Part shown: in pieces, positions 58,527-64,000 of the stretch
How positions within the stretch are numbered: the stretch's first letter is position 1
How the letters are laid out: each line of letters opens with the position of its first letter
Assembly (NCBI GenBank): GCA_022579005.1
Contig: MU401492.1
Location: forward strand, 1 to 64,000
Source: Poronia punctata
Lineage: Eukaryota > Ascomycota > Sordariomycetes > Xylariales > Xylariaceae
Length of the DNA: 64,000 bases
Reading direction: 5' to 3'
Notes under the pieces: generated by a model
The model's database searches: none
What the model was told of the DNA's origin: nothing
What the model saw: the letters and a program-made list of their open reading frames with translations, nothing else
Program-made: the position numbers and the translations under genes

Positions 58527-59349
58527 CCCCCCCCCTTATGAATGGAGTAGAAAATAAACAAAAACTGACAAAGAAGAAAAAGATGGTCGGACACCCCAAA
58601 CACGTAAAGAAAGCGTGCGACCTCGGCGCCGACATCATCTGCGCGCAAGGCGGCGAAGCAGGCGGTCACACAGGCGACATCCCGTTCAGCGTCCTGGTGC
58701 CCGCGTGCGCGGACATCTGCGCCAGGTACACGTCGCCGATGACGGGGAAGCCGGTAGCGGTGGTGGCTGCGGGCGGGGTCAACGACGGACGCAGTCTGGC
58801 CGCGGCGCTGATGCTGGGCGCGCAGGCCGTCTGGGTGGGCACGCGGTTCGTGGCGGCGCGCGAGAGCGGCGCTTCAGAATATGCCAAGAAGTCGCTCATT
58901 GCGGCGACTTTTGAAGATGTTGTCAAAAGCACGATCTGGACCGGTCGTCCCCTACGCGCTTACAAGACGCCCTGGGTGGCTGATTGGGAGGAGAATAGAC
59001 AGGCGGAGATTAAAGAGCTCACTTCCAAGGGTATCTCGCCTGTCGAGCATGAGCTGGATCGCTTGGAGAAGGAGGGAAAGCTTACGGATGAGATTATGGA
59101 TCAGGCCGAGTTGAGGTAATGGTGTTTTTTTTTCTTCTTTTTAAAATTTCCCCTCTGGTCTCTCGTATTATTCCGTCTTGGTTCACTTGATTACTGACTG
59201 ATGAGAGAAATAGACCCATGGGCGTTGTTGCCGGCCTTGTCAACAAGCCGGACCAGTCGGCGAAAGAGATCGTAGATGAGATGGTCGGACAGGCTGCCCA
59301 ACTCCTGGGCTCGGCTGGAAATTATGTCAACTCCCAGGCCAAATTATAA
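57971..59349 (+). CDS. Nitronate monooxygenase (2-nitropropane dioxygenase family)
   Basis: A flavoprotein (FMN, TIM barrel) that oxidises nitronates such as propionate 3-nitronate to aldehydes and nitrite, detoxifying nitro compounds. Exons are 57971-58378, 58583-59115 and 59214-59349, giving 358 residues. The N-terminal FMN-binding block is LLAGMGMTAGSSLAAAVSNA followed by GGLGVIGG; FGVDLLLPQVGG follows. The active-site His lies in QGGEAGGHTGDIPF (about 58650-58685), then VAAGGVNDGRSLAAALMLGA binds phosphate. Intron 1 (58379-58582) contains a poly-G run, a 10-N assembly gap and a poly-C run, so its real sequence and length are unknown; both splice sites (GTGAGT, AAAAAG) look sound and the frame continues correctly (LYMN|MVGHPKHV). 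Naive translation through the intron yields a false poly-Gly/poly-Pro insert. Confidence 0.93.
58477..58486. other. Assembly gap (10 N) between homopolymers
   Basis: Ten N flanked by 24 G (58426-58449, with a short unique piece before the gap) and 38 C (58488-58525). Ten N is usually a placeholder, so true length is unknown. Confidence 0.95.
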
Positions 59350-62300
59350 GAGGTAGCTCTCTGTATCATCTCGTATATCTGTTTAGGTATCTAGGCACTG
59401 AATAGGTAAGGTAGTTACTTAGTTAACCTAGCCTTTAGGGGTCAGATCGAAATCAAGAATGCAATCTTTTAACATCCACGCGTCTGAGCAGTGTGAAATC
59501 ACTTGCAAGAAACTCTAAACAGGATTGCGAAAAGGGGGATTTAACCTTTCAACTGTGTACGATGTATACAGATCCCTTTAAGGACCTACTTATGACTAGA
59601 CTGAGACTGTTCCTTATGGATTGTTATCTAGGTAAGTATTTTATGGTTACATAGTTAGATTAGGGAATTGTATGTGATTGCGACATAGGTGGGCAGAGTT
59701 GCACAGGATGAGAAAACGTTCGTCTGTTGAAACGGAGTTGTCAAACTCAGGACCAAGGACCCATTGTGTACGAGCAAAACACAACGTTGTAATGACAGAG
59801 ACCGCCTGTTTCTAATCCCCCCCCCCTTGTGTTTTGGGTGCATACTCGTATGTACGAGGGAAAGGTGTATTTAGCTGCGGTTTCTTCATGCTGACACGTC
59901 CTCATATTCTTTGACTAGCTGGTTGGTTGTTGTATAATAGACTAGCAGATACACATGATAAATTACATATATAGTAAACTTTTAGGCTACTAGGAGTCCT
60001 TAACAACGTCGTTGCACCTTACTTATCCCTCCTGTGGTCAAGGTAAGTACTTACTACATGACCTAGACTGGTACATGCCTTCAACTGAAACCATGAATGC
60101 TGAAACCCACCCGCTTAGGACGTGGGTATGTATTAACCCAGATGGGTAGATTACGAGTAGATACCTAGGTATTTTGCCGTAGGGAAAGACGACGATAGGA
60201 TCTCTCGTTTTAATCGCCCTCGACGCAAAATGTCAGGGGTGAAGAAATACGGCTTTTGGTTCCGGCCTTTCCAGTTCGGGGAGAGGACCGGGAGATAGAT
60301 AGCCGAGTCGGTTCGCGGGAGATAATAATCTATCTTTGTCGTGACAGGTACCTAGTCCCCTAGTGAGCCCGGAATATCCCTGTTATCTACCTACCTATAC
60401 ATACCTAAGTTAGGTATTTGGACACAAAAGATAGAAATCTCGCCTCATGTCTGATTGTTTAGTTATTTGGCAGATGATATCAGTTGCGCCTACCTATAAG
60501 ATGATGCGCTTGCTCGACCGTGACACATGAAGAGTCGGACCACGTGACGGGGGACAAAAAGGTCACACCGCCATATCATGCGACGCCAGATCAACCAGCT
60601 CCTATGCTTTTCTGGTCAAAGGGGTTTAATTGCCGCCTCTGCCTTTAAAAAGAGCGCGTAAGTGGGGTTGGGAATAGGTACAATTGCGTGCATATTTACT
60701 GCCGATATATCTACTATACAAAAGCTGTCTGTATGAGTACACACATGCAACCTACAAGATGTAGGATTACTTTACAAGTATGTACCAGCACTTGAGTTAA
60801 AGTTGAAAGTCTTAAGCTGTACAATACCTAATATGTGTACTCCTTCCTAAATCTGGCAGGTTTATACCTTTTGTTTTACCTTTGATTATGACCGACATGA
60901 TGATTTTCTAGTGGTCACACACTACACGCTTGAGATGTATGGGGTATCTGATTTTTGCCGTAATTAAGGGGTGTGAGAGGGCATCATCCTTACCTCTCCC
61001 ATGTAGGTACTTGCATATGGATGTGTACTTCATATATAACATCTTGTACATATTCCAAGCCTTAACAGGACTACTAAAACTGCTTGGAATAGATTCTGGT
61101 ATAAATACTCTATTAACATATCTGGAGGTATATATTTGCTCTTTTGTCGTTGCTGCTTCCGGCCTCACATCCTGCTTTTGGCGCAAAGGACAAACAAAGT
61201 CCAGACTTGCCAAATTTTTAGACTAGGTAGCTTATGTTGTACATTGTACCTGCTTCACTTACCAGGATAAGGTCTTGGCCCTGTCTGCCAAGAGTGGAAG
61301 ATACACCCAATCCGTGTTCCTGCAGAACCCACCACCGCAAACCCCTGCATGATACATATAACGGGTCTCCACCCCGCCGTGGGGGATTATAATAAAGTTT
61401 GGCATCCAACGCGATTGTTGTAACTTTCCCCCTGAAGCCGCATTTGGTTGTATACCTACTAGACACCATCCACCTCTTTCAGTAGAGGGATTGGTACTTT
61501 ACCCTAAAGATAGTAATGTAGTGCGGCGCATAGGATCAATTTGTGTAGTAATTACCTCTCTTTCAGACAGCAGCGATGGGATGTCCCGAGGGGCGCTAAC
61601 CTAGGAAAGTTGGTTGTACGTTGTACAAGACGCCAGGGTCTTGTGGGCCAGGAAGAAGGGGGTCGTGACGGGATCAGGAGATAATTACACATTCTGTCGC
61701 CTGTTTTGAATATGGATTAATTATCAGCCAATTTCTCCTTTTCCCGTCCCTGGTCTTGTCCTAAAATCTGGGGTTTGCGCATATTAGGTACGATACATTG
61801 CTTATTAGGTGGGGGACCCCCGGACCCCAACAGTAAAATTCTGTCTACACAAAGAAACCGCAACCGATCTCCCTATAGAGTAATAGATGGGAAAGAAGGA
61901 AATAAAGACCGCATGCAGCCTGTAGGTTCCGCGCTCGGTTGTGTCGGGTCTGTTAGGATCATAGCTTGGATTATATATCTTTCCACGACCTCGAAAACTT
62001 GAGGCGCATGGTAAGGTAATACGTATATGTACCTACTTGTACTCGTACGTGGTGTTTGTGATCAAGTTTGGATTGACAAGTAGTGCACTTCACATACATT
62101 GGAGTTTTTTGATGATCGTTTTTTAAGGTACCTACTCCAGCCAAGTGACCTGTTCCCTAGGAGGTCATGTTTAGTGTGGTCTGGGCATGGATGGAGCACA
62201 GACGGACGTTTGCCTACCGACATACCTAGTACGCGTACTATCCATAGATGGATCCCTTTTGAGTAAGTATGTAGGGACACTTGGATTACGTGTAGGATAC

Positions 62301-64000
62301 CTAGAGTACAAATTATAATGCTCATCTCGCGAGTTGGTAGGTATGTACAGGCTTACCTATTGCTAGCGGTGTCACACGCCACACATCCTACATAGGTGTG
62401 TTGTGTAGCCTAGGTATATATAGTTTATCTACATGCTGAAGCATCAGTATATGAGATAGGCATGCGATTTCTCAACATGGTGGTTTCTTGAGGGATGGGG
62501 ATCTAGGTAGAGTAACCATCGTCGGTTTTGACTGCATGCCTATAGGTTATGGTGTCCTTTATAGTGACAGGCATACCCAATTTTTGATTCCTTTTTAGGT
62601 AGGCCATCTTTAACTCTCTGAAACTCTGCATGCGACCCCTGAAGAGGGGTTTGGCCTAAACGGCATTATTAGATCCGTACAGGGACACTACTCGTAATCC
62701 ACCTATATACAAGTATATGTCTGTATATAGCAACAATCTGAGAACCAACCTGCAACTTTCTGTTCTGTACGATTGTGCTTGTCACGAAGACCTGCTTTGG
62801 AGGAATGGGAAGCGGGAGTTCCTGGCCTGGATCCACTCTTGACAGTCGTTGTCGCGTGATCCTTTCCTCTCAACTCACTAAAGGTTGAGGCACTCCCCTT
62901 TTCCTCTTCATGCTGCAATACCTACTTCCAAATCAATTACTCACACACACTGCCCCAAGGTCTTATACTGTTGTCCGGCTGGCTACTCGACGGCGTCGAC
63001 AGGCAAGTTGTAATATAGTAGGGAAAGTGTCACTTATTATTGATTATTCACTTGGCTTCCATGTTTGGTGGGATATGCTCACAGAGAAGCTACTCTGACG
63101 TACAATCAACCTAGCCTACCGCTTCAGGCCCCTGGATTAAGCGAGGCGTTCGCAGACGCAGCTATCCGTACGCGCTCACCATTCGTTACACATCACCTCT
63201 TACCAATTATTCATCTTCCTACATGTACTCAGGCATATCTTTACGGCCTTGAACCCTGTAGACGTCGATTGCCGGATTCAGCAACTTGTGCAACAACTGT
63301 ACGCACACAAACCCAGGATAGCATACCTGCGACGTATATCAGAGTCGGAGCTTGTCTTCAAGATCTATCTCTGTTAGGCCGCTTACCGCCAGAGGCTTGA
63401 AAACGGAAATTGGGACAAGATAACAAATCGTCTGATCCGCCCGGGTGCCCATCTAGATACCTACTCACTAGACGCGACGAGAGCCGGTAATCACCAGCTG
63501 ACGGCCAAAGAATCACTCGGCAACACACCATCCACTACCTATCGGGTATCCAGCTATCGCATTTCGCAAACAACATATGTCGTACATCATATTCCCAAGG
63601 ATATATCGTCTTATCATCCATACATATCGCTCCTCGTAGTGATTGGCTGTCTGCCGTTTACCAGCTGGCCTTCATTTACCACCAACCAAATCCAATAATC
63701 AGGAACTAAACTACCTTGGATGTATGGGGTCAATTGGAATAGGGTGGGAGCTCTGACCTCTATTGCGAAACTGTCCAAGTCTCACCAACCAATCAGGATC
63801 CTAACACCCTTTGCCTAGGAGGTAACTTTAAACTTGAACAAACCACAGCTTTTTTGTGCAGGAGTGGGCATAGTGGGCATTTGGGGGCAAAGGAGTGGGC
63901 TCCAACTTATTTGCTTCCAGGCACTTTGTGTTATAAGCGTGTCATACGGTTAAGCCCCAAGAACCCTAGTGTACCACCCTAAGTTGCCTACCTTACCTAC
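59350..64000. other. 4.7 kb gene-poor right flank
   Basis: No supported gene. Frames are below 112 codons and overlap in antisense. A Ser/Thr-rich frame at 62703-62918 (-) could be an exon of an unseen gene but has no recognisable domain. TAGGTA and TACTCGTA words are frequent (for example 60152-60159 and 62689-62696). Confidence 0.4.

Noticed and set aside
57971..59119. Single 382-codon frame with poly-Gly and poly-Pro insert
   Set aside because: The insert is intron sequence containing the gap; splice sites at 58379 and 58582 remove it and restore the family alignment.
62703..62918. Ser/Thr-rich minus-strand frame (MQHEEEKGSASTFSEL...)
   Set aside because: It could be an exon, but no partner exon or family was found; left as unsupported.
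1..64000. CRISPR arrays, bacterial operons or prophage
   Set aside because: No spaced identical repeats and no prokaryotic gene organisation; the DNA is fungal.

Overview
The window is nuclear DNA of a filamentous ascomycete, most likely a Sordariomycete. Genes have short introns (51-173 bp) with CTNAC-type branch sites, intergenic spaces are long, and the gene set is typical of Pezizomycotina (alternative oxidase, VMA21, PXR1, a DUF2406 protein, a fungal SLATT protein). Two AT-saturated blocks look like repeats destroyed by repeat-induced point mutation (RIP).

Layout. 1-3600 is an extremely AT-rich block without genes. 4744-6216 is NAD-dependent glycerol-3-phosphate dehydrogenase (+), followed convergently by a gamma-glutamylcyclotransferase-like membrane protein (6697-7935, -). 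7936-12405 is intergenic, with a probable broken gene at 9478-10306 and a (CAG)13 tract. 12406-13989 is a fungal SLATT-domain protein (+), convergent with an unrecognised 683-residue protein (14548-16599, -). After a 4.6 kb gene-poor stretch come NAD(P)H-hydrate dehydratase (21243-22497, -, with a GC-AG intron), ATP synthase alpha (24069-26405, -, seven exons) and alternative oxidase (28029-29117, -). 29118-39100 is a 10 kb gene desert with scattered tRNA-like pieces and hairpins. Then come a DUF2406 glutamine-rich protein (39101-40618, +), VMA21 (41434-42068, -), a Fun30-type SNF2 remodeller (43488-46985, +), a small coiled-coil protein (47802-48482, -), PXR1 (49391-50658, +) and a proline-rich hypothetical protein (53639-54220, +). 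55220-57169 is a complete but RIP-killed Fot1/pogo-type DNA transposon with TA duplications. 57971-59349 is a nitronate monooxygenase (+) whose first intron holds an assembly gap. 59350-64000 has no gene I can support.

What the genes do together. There is no biosynthetic cluster. Most are housekeeping genes: redox and glycerol metabolism (GPD, NAD(P)HX repair, nitronate oxidase), mitochondrial energy (ATP1, AOX), V-ATPase assembly, chromatin remodelling and rRNA processing. The less described items are the SLATT protein with 29-residue repeats, the 683-residue and 173-residue unknown proteins, the regular TQPTQ array in the Fun30 protein, a possible alternative organelle-targeted start of GPD, the GC-AG intron, and a short motif (TACGAGTA/TACTCGTA) strongly repeated through intergenic DNA.

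Exon boundaries were assigned by hand from splice signals, reading-frame continuity and remembered family sequences. No alignment or search was run.
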